DNA of 64,000 nucleotides from Terasakiella sp. SH-1 (GTDB taxonomy: Bacteria; Pseudomonadota; Alphaproteobacteria; Rhodospirillales; Terasakiellaceae). This document shows positions 44,229-51,909 of this stretch, in pieces (positions within the stretch are counted from its first letter, which is position 1; every line of letters starts with the position of its first letter). The stretch is from positions 94,501 through 158,500 of the forward strand of contig NZ_CP038255.1 in the NCBI RefSeq assembly GCF_004564135.1, given 5' to 3'. The notes under the pieces were generated by a model. It worked only from the letters and a program-made list of their open reading frames with translations, made no database searches and was not told the origin of the DNA. The position numbers and the translations under genes were made by a program.

Positions 44229-44482
44229 TGTGGACAATGATCGCACGGGTGGGCACCTTAATGTCCTTAGGCGCCGCCCTGATGGAACTATACAATTCGC
44301 GCCATCGCGAAGTGAACTCAAGTAGGATTTATAACTCTACGGAAGCGGCCCGTTTTTTGGGTGTTGAACGTAAGGAAGTGATCCGACTTTTAGAACAGGG
44401 ACGCATGCGCGGGCGCCTTGTCAATGGCAATTACCGCGTTCCCGGTAGCAGCATAATTGAGTATTTGAGCCATGATTCCTAA
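44228..44482 (+). CDS. mamR: Magnetosome protein MamR (excisionase-like HTH)
   Basis: An 84-residue protein. A short hydrophobic N-terminus is followed by the MerR/excisionase-type helix-turn-helix YNSTEAARFLGVERKEVIRL, and LVNGNYRVPGSSIIEYL, which is typical of MamR. Its effect on crystal number and size is known in Magnetospirillum, without a defined mechanism. It overlaps mamQ by one base and mamB by eleven. Confidence 0.9.
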   Translation: MWTMIARVGTLMSLGAALMELYNSRHREVNSSRIYNSTEAARFLGVERKEVIRLLEQGRMRGRLVNGNYRVPGSSIIEYLSHDS

Positions 44483-45341
44483 TAAATGTAAGCAATGTAA
44501 AGAAGAAGTCGTCTGGTGGGCCATTGTCGTCAATATCTGCCAAATGACCTATAAGGGCCTGTTGGGCGCCATGACCGGATCTGTGGCTTTGGTGGCAGAC
44601 TCGCTGCACTCTGGTGCGGACGTAATCGCCTCTATCGTGACCATGTTGTGTGTGAAAATCTCCAAGCGCAAGGCGTCTGATAAATATCCTTATGGCTTCG
44701 GGAACATCCAGTTTATCTCTTCGTCCATCGTCGGGATCATTCTGATTTTGGGGGCGATCTACCTGATGTATGAATCGATCCTCAAGATCATTGAAGGCAA
44801 TATTGAAGCGCCAAGCTTCCTTGCCGTGCTCGGTGCCGGTATGTCTGTTGTGGTCAATGAGCTGATGTATCGCTACCAGCATTGTGTGGGCAAAGAAAAC
44901 AACAGCCCGGCAATTATCGCGAACGCGTGGGACAACCGTTCGGATGCGCTGTCTTCTGTCGGGGTGTTGATCGGTATTTTGTTTGCGGTTCTTGGCTTCC
45001 CCATCGCTGACGTTGTGGCCGCCATGGTCGTGGCGATCCTGGTGGCACGCATCGGGATTGAGCTGAACATTGATGCCATTGACGGCTTGATGGATACTTC
45101 TGTTGAAATGGACGTTCTTAAAGATGTTTACAATATTGCCGCCAACGTGCCGAATATTGAAGAGGTCCGTCACCTGCGCGGTCGTAACGTGGGCGAAGAC
45201 ATCCATCTTGATATCTCCATCGGGGTGAGTGGCTCGCTTAAGGTCTATGAGAGTGATCTTATTGCTCAGGCCCTGAAAGAACGCATCTATGCCGAAGTCC
45301 GTCACGTCACCGACGTGCAGATTGCCGTTGTGAATAGTTAA
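44472..45341 (+). CDS. mamB: Magnetosome cation diffusion facilitator MamB
   Basis: A 289-residue CDF transporter needed for vesicle formation and iron import. Six helices. Transport-site residues lie in VALVADSLHSGADVIAS (Asp, His, Asp) and NAWDNRSDALSSVG (Asp, Asp). The N-terminus MIPNKCKQCKEEVVWW has the CxxC motif typical of MamB. The cytoplasmic domain includes EVRHLRGRNVGEDIHLDISI. This is the last gene of the cluster; mamS, mamT and mamU do not follow. About 190 bases without a gene come next. Confidence 0.96.
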   Translation: MIPNKCKQCKEEVVWWAIVVNICQMTYKGLLGAMTGSVALVADSLHSGADVIASIVTMLCVKISKRKASDKYPYGFGNIQFISSSIVGIILILGAIYLMYESILKIIEGNIEAPSFLAVLGAGMSVVVNELMYRYQHCVGKENNSPAIIANAWDNRSDALSSVGVLIGILFAVLGFPIADVVAAMVVAILVARIGIELNIDAIDGLMDTSVEMDVLKDVYNIAANVPNIEEVRHLRGRNVGEDIHLDISIGVSGSLKVYESDLIAQALKERIYAEVRHVTDVQIAVVNS

Positions 45342-45528
45342 AAGAAAGCGCAAGAGGTCTAGACATGAAGGCGGCTTAACAAAAAAACATACTGGTCCGG
45401 AATTCTCGAAACTGGTCATAATTGTTAATTCCCTAAGAAGATTGATAAAAAATTCAAAATATTCCCTCTAGTGTTTTCATATGACAAAGTGAACAATGAA
45501 AAGATGAAATCCCTTTTGAGCTGAAATT

Positions 45529-46518
45529 ATGTATAGAGCTATCTTCACAATTCTTATCGTCGGACTATTGACCCCTGTAAATGCGGATGCGAGTTCTGAG
45601 CCACTTCCTAAAGGTAGCGCTTCTGAAATCCTATGGAAAAACTCAAGCCACTTTCACAGTGATTTTGACAAGGGTGTAAATGGGGATTGCGTCTCACTAC
45701 TGTCTCGCCTTGAAAAAGAAATTCAGGACCCAAATGAAGACAGAGAATATGCAGCGCATGTTGTTTATGGGGAATTGTATGATCGTGCGATTTGTGTGCC
45801 GTTTGACCCTGACAAGGCATTTGACCATTTTAAACAGGCTGCGGATATGGGTGGACCAACTTATTATGCACAGGTCGGCTGGAAATATTTTCATGGTCAT
45901 GGTATAGAGAAATCTGATGCTAAGGCACATGACGCATTCAAGTTATTGCTTATTCGAAATGCAACTTGGAAGCAGCCAACCAATGAGCAGCATTTCCATG
46001 AAATATTACGTGATAGAGGGATGCCAGATATCTTGGCTGCAGGTGTGGGTTGGTTCACTAAAATGACCAAGACTGACGAAAGTGCAGTGTCCTTGGCTCT
46101 TTCACTGATAGATGGGAGTGGACGATATTATGATGATACGGCACTTCCAATCGATAAATTGGCAGCAATGTATGCTCTTAACCAATTGAGTTCAGATAAT
46201 AGAAAAGCTCGATATCATTTGGGGTTTGAAATGCTGAAAGGTACATTTGGAGAACCTCTTAAACGTGAAGGTGAGATGCATTTAATACGGTCTGCTAAAT
46301 GTGGATATGTACCTGCAATGTTAAAGCTAGCGCATTTATCCCAAACTGGAGAGTTTGGTGCCCGGCAAAACAATAAGGATGCTTATGGTTGGTATTTAAT
46401 GGCACAACGAAATGGAGCCAGCGTAAAAACTGAACTTGAAGAAGCAAAGAAAAACGCTGGCTCTTTCGCAGAACTAACTGTCCCGAATGACAAGAAATTT
46501 ATGATCTCTTGTCATTGA
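45529..46518 (+). CDS. Secreted Sel1-repeat protein
   Basis: The 329-residue protein starts with a probable signal peptide (MYRAIFTILIVGLLTPVNADAS). Sel1-type repeats are seen at VPFDPDKAFDHFKQAADMGG, YYAQVGWKYFHGHGIEKSDA, ALNQLSSDNRKARYHLGFEM and AMLKLAHLSQTGEFGARQNN, as in SEL1/TPR solenoid proteins that scaffold protein complexes. It is more AT-rich than the mam genes, suggesting separate origin. It probably acts in the periplasm; no specific partner is evident. Confidence 0.75.
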   Translation: MYRAIFTILIVGLLTPVNADASSEPLPKGSASEILWKNSSHFHSDFDKGVNGDCVSLLSRLEKEIQDPNEDREYAAHVVYGELYDRAICVPFDPDKAFDHFKQAADMGGPTYYAQVGWKYFHGHGIEKSDAKAHDAFKLLLIRNATWKQPTNEQHFHEILRDRGMPDILAAGVGWFTKMTKTDESAVSLALSLIDGSGRYYDDTALPIDKLAAMYALNQLSSDNRKARYHLGFEMLKGTFGEPLKREGEMHLIRSAKCGYVPAMLKLAHLSQTGEFGARQNNKDAYGWYLMAQRNGASVKTELEEAKKNAGSFAELTVPNDKKFMISCH

Positions 46519-46522
46519 GGCA

Positions 46523-46790
46523 CTAACCTTGACGCCAGCCATAAATACGACAGTGATACGGCGCGGCTGCAGCTGTATCCTTGATGCGATCGCGTTCAGA
46601 TATAAAGCCCTCATACTCATTGTACTTGGTGTCTGCTTTACTTTGGGCGGCTTTTTCTTTTTCGAAGCTATTATATAATGTCCATGCTGCGTTAACGATC
46701 TGAGCCCATTCTTCTGCATCTTCAATCATGTCTTCAATTTTATCTAAACCTGCTTGAGGTGAACCGTCCTTTATTCGCCCAAGGAGCAGA
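46523..46790 (-). pseudogene. C-terminal remnant of a gene cut by the IS element
   Basis: On the minus strand an open frame runs out of the IS end, giving NLLLGRIKDGSPQAGLDKIE and then DMIEDAEEWAQIVNAAWTLY to the stop at 46523. The part within the chromosome is about 89 codons, ends RIYGWRQG, and is helical and charged. No matching N-terminal part lies on the other side of the IS, where the hlyD-like gene ends instead, so sequence was lost there. No family recognised. Confidence 0.5.
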
Positions 46791-48043
46791 TTGGACCTGT
46801 ACGGAAAAAGTGGAGTGTGTCTCCTGAGTTAACTATGCTGACTACAGGAGAATATGATGAGTCGCAAACGTACCCCAGAATTTAGAGAAGAAGCCGCCCG
46901 TGTTGCTTTAAGCAGTAATCAGCCGCGTAAAGTGGTCGCCGCCGATTTTGGTGTCAGTGTCGGCAGTTTGAACCGTTGGGTTTCCCAATATCGTGAACGA
47001 GAAGGTTCATCCCCTAACGATGATGCTCAAAAGGAGTTAGCCCGTCTTCGCCGTGAAGTACGAGAACTGCGGGAGGAGAGGGCTCGCGAAGCGGACGGAA
47101 CGGCACATTCTAAAAAAGGCGGCTCGTTACTTTGCGAGCCAAAAGCCGTGAAGTTCCAGTTTGTCCACCTGCAACGTGAGAACCATAGCATTGCTGGTCT
47201 GTGTCGTGCGATGAGCGTTTCTGAGAGTGGCTTTTTGCTTGGCGTAATCGTCCTACCAGCAAACGCCAACGAGAAGATATGGTACTGCTGGCCCATATCA
47301 AGTCCATCCATTATGCCAATTACCAATCCTATGGGCGAGGCCGTATGAAAGATGAATTGCAGGAAGAGGGAATTTGTGTCGGTGAACACCGCGTTGCCCG
47401 TATTATGAAGCAAAACAATTTGCGGATCGTGCGAAGTCAGAAATTCAAACGCACCACTGACAGCGATCACAAACATAATATTTCGCCTAATCTGTTGGAT
47501 GGTGACTTTGCCGCGACAGCACCGGATCAAAAATGGGCGGGTGATATTACCTACCTGTGGACGGGTGAAGGCTGGCTTTACTTGGCGGTTGTCATCGACC
47601 TTTACTCCCGTCGCGTGATTGGTTGGTCTGCAAGTCGACGTATGAAAAAGGATTTGGTGATGGATGCCCTAAACAAGGCAATTGCCCTTCGCAAGCCACC
47701 TGCTGGTGTGATTTTTCATTCAGATCGCGGTTCACAATATTGTTCAAATAAATTCCGTAAACTGCTGGCAAAGTACAAGTTCGAACAGTCAATGTCCGGC
47801 AAGGGGAACTGCTACGATAATGCCGCTGTGGAGACATTCTTTAAGACCTTGAAAGCGGAAATGGTCTGGAAAATCGCCTTCCAGACACGCGACCATGCTA
47901 AAAAGGAGTTGTTCAAATATATAAATGGATTTTATAACGCAAAGAGACGCCATTCATATCTGAATGGCCTCAGTCCGATTAAATTTGAAAAACGGGCTGT
48001 CTAAGTGAGTGAGACGCACTCCACTTTTTCCGTACAGGTCCAA
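46791..48043 (+). mobile_element. IS3-family insertion sequence, degenerate
   Basis: The element is 1253 bp with 33-bp terminal inverted repeats (46791-46823 and 48011-48043) that differ at one base and start TTGGACCTGTACGGAAAAAG. It encodes an IS3-type OrfA/OrfB transposase interrupted by frameshifts. Flanking bases (CAGA on the left, CTTA on the right) show no target-site duplication, which suggests that the ends have been rearranged since insertion. It separates the magnetosome cluster and Sel1 gene from the type I secretion operon. Confidence 0.88.
46857..48004 (+). pseudogene. IS3-family transposase OrfAB, frameshifted
   Basis: OrfA begins MSRKRTPEFREEAARVALSS with a helix-turn-helix and leucine zipper (KELARLRREVRELREER). 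An apparent 22-base insertion (near 47070-47104) then shifts the frame, so that the expected ILKKAARYFASQKP and its A-AAA-AAG slippery site (47111-47117) are read in the -1 frame. The OrfB part starts VKFQFVHLQRENHSIAGLC, then loses one base at SESGF(Y)AWR (about 47235), and resumes in another frame to 48004. The DDE residues are otherwise intact (WAGDITYLW, FHSDRGSQY, NAAVETFFKTLK). The element is probably unable to move without help. Confidence 0.8.
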
Positions 48044-48049
48044 CTTACC

Positions 48050-49495
48050 TTACCTCTCCCTTAAGCTCTCATCCTGATATTCTTGTAGCGGGGCGAGCAG
48101 GTATTCAATGAGCTTGCGTTTGCCTGTTTTAATCTCAACTGTCACAGACATCCCCGGTGTCAGGTCGACCATTTTGTTTCCAGAGTGTATTTGGGTTTCT
48201 GCCATGGAAATACGTGCGGGATAGACCAGTCCCTGTTGTTCATCTTCTACGGAGTCTAGGGACAGGCTGAGCAGTTTGCCTGCAATGGTGCCGTATTTGG
48301 TGAAGGGGAAGCTGTCGACCTTGATCTCCACTTCCTGATCTTCATGAACAAAGCCGATATCCTTGTTCAGCACCTTAACCTCAATCTCCAAACCGCTGTC
48401 AGCTGGCACAATGGACAAAAGTTCTTGGGCTGGCGTCACCACACCGCCGACCGTATGAATAGCCAGTTCCTGAACCTTTCCTGCCACAGGAGCAATGAGC
48501 TTTTGATGACGGGCACGTTCCTTGGCTTTGATGAGTTCCTGTTCCAATGTTGAGACCTGTTGTTCAGCCTCAACAAGTTCAGTCAGGATGGTGCGACGGA
48601 ATTCTGCTTTGAGTGTTTGCAAGCGACTTTGCGCAGCGCCCAATGTGGCTTCTGTCTCAATCACTTTTGCGCGCTGTACAGCCAACTGGCCCTCATATTC
48701 AACCAGTTCCTGTTCAAGTTCCAGAAAGTCCGTGCGTGATGAAATCCCCTTATCAACGAGGGCGCGTCGGGCATTCACCCGTTGGCGGACTTTGGGCAGG
48801 ATCTTGTCTAAACGATTGATGTCGGCATTAACTGTTACAAGCTCGGCTTGACGTTGGGCCACTTCTGCACGAATGGTTGCGGCTTCGGCCTTTTGTTTTT
48901 CCCACTGACTGAGCATTTGGGTCAAATACATCTCAGCCAAGCGTTTCGGCGCACCTTCAGGAACCTGATACGCCTTTTGCGGGGAGGTTTCCAGCAAGGC
49001 AGATAAACGCGCCACATTCAGGCGAGCATTAAGAAATTCTTTTTTTAGCCGTTCCAGGTCAGCTTGCGTATCTGTGGGGTCTAGCTCAATGAGTGTTTCC
49101 CCGGCCTGTACAACTTGTCCATCCCTGACGTGAATGGCACGCACAATACCGCTTTCCAACGGTTGAACGGTTTTGGTGCGTTCTGTTGGCACGATCTTTC
49201 CGGTGGTCGTCGCCACAATATCAATACTGCCAAATACGGCCCATAAAATGGCCAGTGTAAAGAAAGAGGCAATAGTCAGGGCTACGGCCCGGCCAATGGG
49301 ATGGGCCGGGGTTTCCATAATTTCTAAAGAAGCCGGGAGAAAGGCCAGTTCATGGCGATCCTTTTTCACTTTCTCTTTTTCATTTTCCTGTTGCCAGGAT
49401 TCACGGGCAATATGAGCATGATGCTTGGCCCCGGCGATCAGGCCAAATAGCCAATCTGGAAAGAAGCGTTCTTTCACATTTTCCCAAACACTCAT
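48050..49495 (-). CDS. Type I secretion membrane fusion protein (HlyD family)
   Basis: The 481-residue periplasmic adaptor links the inner-membrane ABC transporter to a TolC-type outer membrane channel. A membrane helix lies at about residues 66-90 (AVALTIASFFTLAILWAVFG), followed by a lipoyl-like half motif (VRAIHVRDGQVVQAGETLIE), a long coiled-coil hairpin (120-320) and the second lipoyl half with beta-barrel (LIAPVAGKVQELAIHTVGGV). The end PGMSVTVEIKTGKRKLIEYL is the HlyD family signature. It starts 2 bases after the ABC transporter gene. Its likely substrate is the RTX protein encoded divergently at 51910. Confidence 0.95.
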   Translation of the reverse strand: MSVWENVKERFFPDWLFGLIAGAKHHAHIARESWQQENEKEKVKKDRHELAFLPASLEIMETPAHPIGRAVALTIASFFTLAILWAVFGSIDIVATTTGKIVPTERTKTVQPLESGIVRAIHVRDGQVVQAGETLIELDPTDTQADLERLKKEFLNARLNVARLSALLETSPQKAYQVPEGAPKRLAEMYLTQMLSQWEKQKAEAATIRAEVAQRQAELVTVNADINRLDKILPKVRQRVNARRALVDKGISSRTDFLELEQELVEYEGQLAVQRAKVIETEATLGAAQSRLQTLKAEFRRTILTELVEAEQQVSTLEQELIKAKERARHQKLIAPVAGKVQELAIHTVGGVVTPAQELLSIVPADSGLEIEVKVLNKDIGFVHEDQEVEIKVDSFPFTKYGTIAGKLLSLSLDSVEDEQQGLVYPARISMAETQIHSGNKMVDLTPGMSVTVEIKTGKRKLIEYLLAPLQEYQDESLRER

Positions 49496-49497
49496 GC

Positions 49498-51711
49498 TTA
49501 TTCCCCCGCCTGTGGTTCAGCTTGTAAGCCTTTAAAGGGAACCGGATTGAGCTTGACCTCAGGCGTACTTGTTCCTCGTGGACCTGCGGCCTGATGGTTC
49601 CACAGTTTGGAATAGCGCCCCCCTGTTTTTAACAGCTCATTATGAGAACCATCTTCGACCACCTCACCGGCTTCAATCGTAATGATGCGATCACAATCGC
49701 GCACAGTTGAAAGGCGGTGAGCAATGACAAATACAGTGCGCCCCTTACTGATGGAGCGCATATTTTCCTGAATGATATGTTCGGACTCATAATCAAGGGC
49801 GGAAGTGGCCTCATCAAAGATCAAAATGCGTGGATTGGTGATCAAGGCCCGCGCAATAGCGATGCGTTGACGTTGCCCGCCTGATAAGGTTGAACCGCGT
49901 TCCCCCACTTGTGTGTCATAGCCTTCTGCCAGTTCCAAAATGAAGTCATGGGCCCCGGCCAATTGGGCGGCTTCAATGATCCGTTCCATGGGTAAAGAAG
50001 GGTCGGATAAGGCAATATTTTCACGTACGGTGCGATTAAACAGAGTGTTTTCTTGCAAGACCACACCGACTTGACGGCGCAACCAGGCGGGATCGACCAT
50101 GGACAGGTCGGTGCCATCCACCAGCACCCGCCCGCTTTCCGGGACATAAAGACGTTGCACCAGTTTGGTCAGGGTCGATTTACCAGACCCAGATGGGCCC
50201 ACGACCCCCACAACTTGGCCTGCGGGAAAATCAAGGGAGACCCGTTTTAAAATCTCTGGTCCATCGGGGCGATAACGAAAAGTTACCCCCTCAAAAGACA
50301 CATCGCCCTTAATGGCCGGAAGGGCTGCGCGTGATCCGCCACCAAGTTCCTGTTTGGTGTTCAGGATATCGCCGAGCCGTTCCACAGAAATCCGCATCTG
50401 CTGGAAATCCTGCCACAGTTGAGCCAAGCGTAAGATGGGCTGAGATACACGACCAGACAGCATGTTAAAGGCGATCAATTGTCCCATGGTTAAATCGCCA
50501 TCCATCACAAGTTTTGCGCCAAAATAAAGCGTCAGGGCCATGGTCAGTTTTTGAATGCCTTGTGTGGCTTGTGAAGCAATATTACCCAGGTTAGAGGTCT
50601 TGAAGGAGCTGCTCACATAACCTGCCAGCTTTTCTTCCCAGCGGCGTTGCATTTGCGGTTCAACCGCCAAGGCTTTAAGCGTTTCCACACCGGAGACACT
50701 TTCGGTTAGAAAGGCGTTGTTTTCTGCCCCACGCTGAAACTTCTCTTCGGTACGTTTGCGCAACACAGGGGTGACAATAATGGACAGTGTTATATAGCAG
50801 GGAATAGAGCCGACAACGATCCAGGTGAGCGTCGGGGCATAGTAAAACATGATGGCAAAGAAGACGACCGTAAAGGCGAGATCAATGATCAGGGTCAGGC
50901 CGGAACCGGTGATGAAATTGCGGATATTATCCAGCTCGCGCACCCGCGCAACCGTTTCGCCCACCCGGCGTGCGCCAAAAAAGGAAATGGGCAGGTTCAT
51001 CATATGTTGGAAAAGACGTGCCCCCAACTCCACATCCACCCGGTTGGTCGTATGGGAGAAAATATAGGTGCGCAAACCACCGATCAGCACTTCAAAAATA
51101 CCCACGGCAATCATGGCGATGATGAGCACATCCAGACTGGTCAGGCCACGATGAACCAGAACCTTATCAATAATAACCTGAAAGAACAGGGGCGAAATCA
51201 CTGCAAATACTTGCAGGAAAAAAGAAGCTAGTAAAACTTCGCCAAACAGGCGGCGGTATTTCATAAAGGCCGGGATAAACCAGGAAATATCGAACTTGCG
51301 CTGCTCCCCGGCGATCTGCGCACGCGTGGTCAGCAAGATCAAGGTCCCATCCCAGGCTTCCTCAAGTTCATCACGAGACAGTTGTTCCGGTTGTCCCGCC
51401 TCCGGACATTGGATCAACACTTTGTTTTCGGCTGCTTTCGCTAGAACAAAGAACCGCCCGTCAGGACGACGTGCAATGGCAGGCAGCGGTGTTTTTGCCA
51501 GGCGATCAAAACCTGTCTCCACCATCCGCGCCTTGAATTCCAGCCCCTTGGCTGCGAGCAAGAGATCATCGGCTTCAAATGCCTTTTGCAGCCCCATGGA
51601 ATGACGGATTTGTTCGGCCTCAGCAGGTCTCTCAAAAAACTGTGACAACATTACCAGGCAAAGAAGCCCCGTGTCGAGAAGAGGGGGGGAAGTTTCTTCT
51701 TGTGCAGTCAT
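49498..51711 (-). CDS. Type I secretion ABC transporter (HlyB type)
   Basis: A 737-residue permease/ATPase that exports RTX proteins. The N-terminal ~130 residues are a C39-peptidase-like domain in which the catalytic Cys of the DCG motif is replaced (LLDTGLLCLVML), so it is an inactive docking (CLD) domain as in HlyB. Six helices follow (about 155-440). The nucleotide-binding domain has Walker A VGPSGSGKST, Q-loop VVLQENTLF, signature TLSGGQRQRIAIARAL, Walker B ILIFDEATSALD and the switch His in VIAHRLSTV. It leads the operon with hlyD; an outer-membrane component is not in this window. Confidence 0.95.
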   Translation of the reverse strand: MTAQEETSPPLLDTGLLCLVMLSQFFERPAEAEQIRHSMGLQKAFEADDLLLAAKGLEFKARMVETGFDRLAKTPLPAIARRPDGRFFVLAKAAENKVLIQCPEAGQPEQLSRDELEEAWDGTLILLTTRAQIAGEQRKFDISWFIPAFMKYRRLFGEVLLASFFLQVFAVISPLFFQVIIDKVLVHRGLTSLDVLIIAMIAVGIFEVLIGGLRTYIFSHTTNRVDVELGARLFQHMMNLPISFFGARRVGETVARVRELDNIRNFITGSGLTLIIDLAFTVVFFAIMFYYAPTLTWIVVGSIPCYITLSIIVTPVLRKRTEEKFQRGAENNAFLTESVSGVETLKALAVEPQMQRRWEEKLAGYVSSSFKTSNLGNIASQATQGIQKLTMALTLYFGAKLVMDGDLTMGQLIAFNMLSGRVSQPILRLAQLWQDFQQMRISVERLGDILNTKQELGGGSRAALPAIKGDVSFEGVTFRYRPDGPEILKRVSLDFPAGQVVGVVGPSGSGKSTLTKLVQRLYVPESGRVLVDGTDLSMVDPAWLRRQVGVVLQENTLFNRTVRENIALSDPSLPMERIIEAAQLAGAHDFILELAEGYDTQVGERGSTLSGGQRQRIAIARALITNPRILIFDEATSALDYESEHIIQENMRSISKGRTVFVIAHRLSTVRDCDRIITIEAGEVVEDGSHNELLKTGGRYSKLWNHQAAGPRGTSTPEVKLNPVPFKGLQAEPQAGE

Positions 51712-51909
51712 TGAAATCTCTTTTCTCGCCAGATTGAATGAATTGCAACTTATAGAAATGCAATTAAAAAGGCAATAATCTGAAGTTAATTAAAATTTTA
51801 ATAAATAATTTTTAGTTGCGTTTTGATTTTATATTGATACATAAGATTGGTTAATTCGTATTTATAATTGTATTTTATTGTTCTTTCGCTGCTAAACAGG
51901 AGGGGTGTT
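51712..51909. promoter_or_regulatory. AT-rich divergent promoter region
   Basis: The 198 bases between the secretion operon and the RTX gene are very AT-rich (for example TTAATTAAAATTTTAATAAA at 51785), unlike all sequence on either side. It must hold promoters in both directions. No clear operator was found; such composition is typical of regions bound by H-NS-like silencers. The RTX gene has a strong AGGAGGGG ribosome-binding site at 51898-51905. Confidence 0.5.

Noticed and set aside
46788-48046. Target-site duplication of the IS3 element
   Set aside because: The 3- and 4-base flanks differ on the two sides (CAGA against CTTA, or GAT against ACT), so none is claimed.
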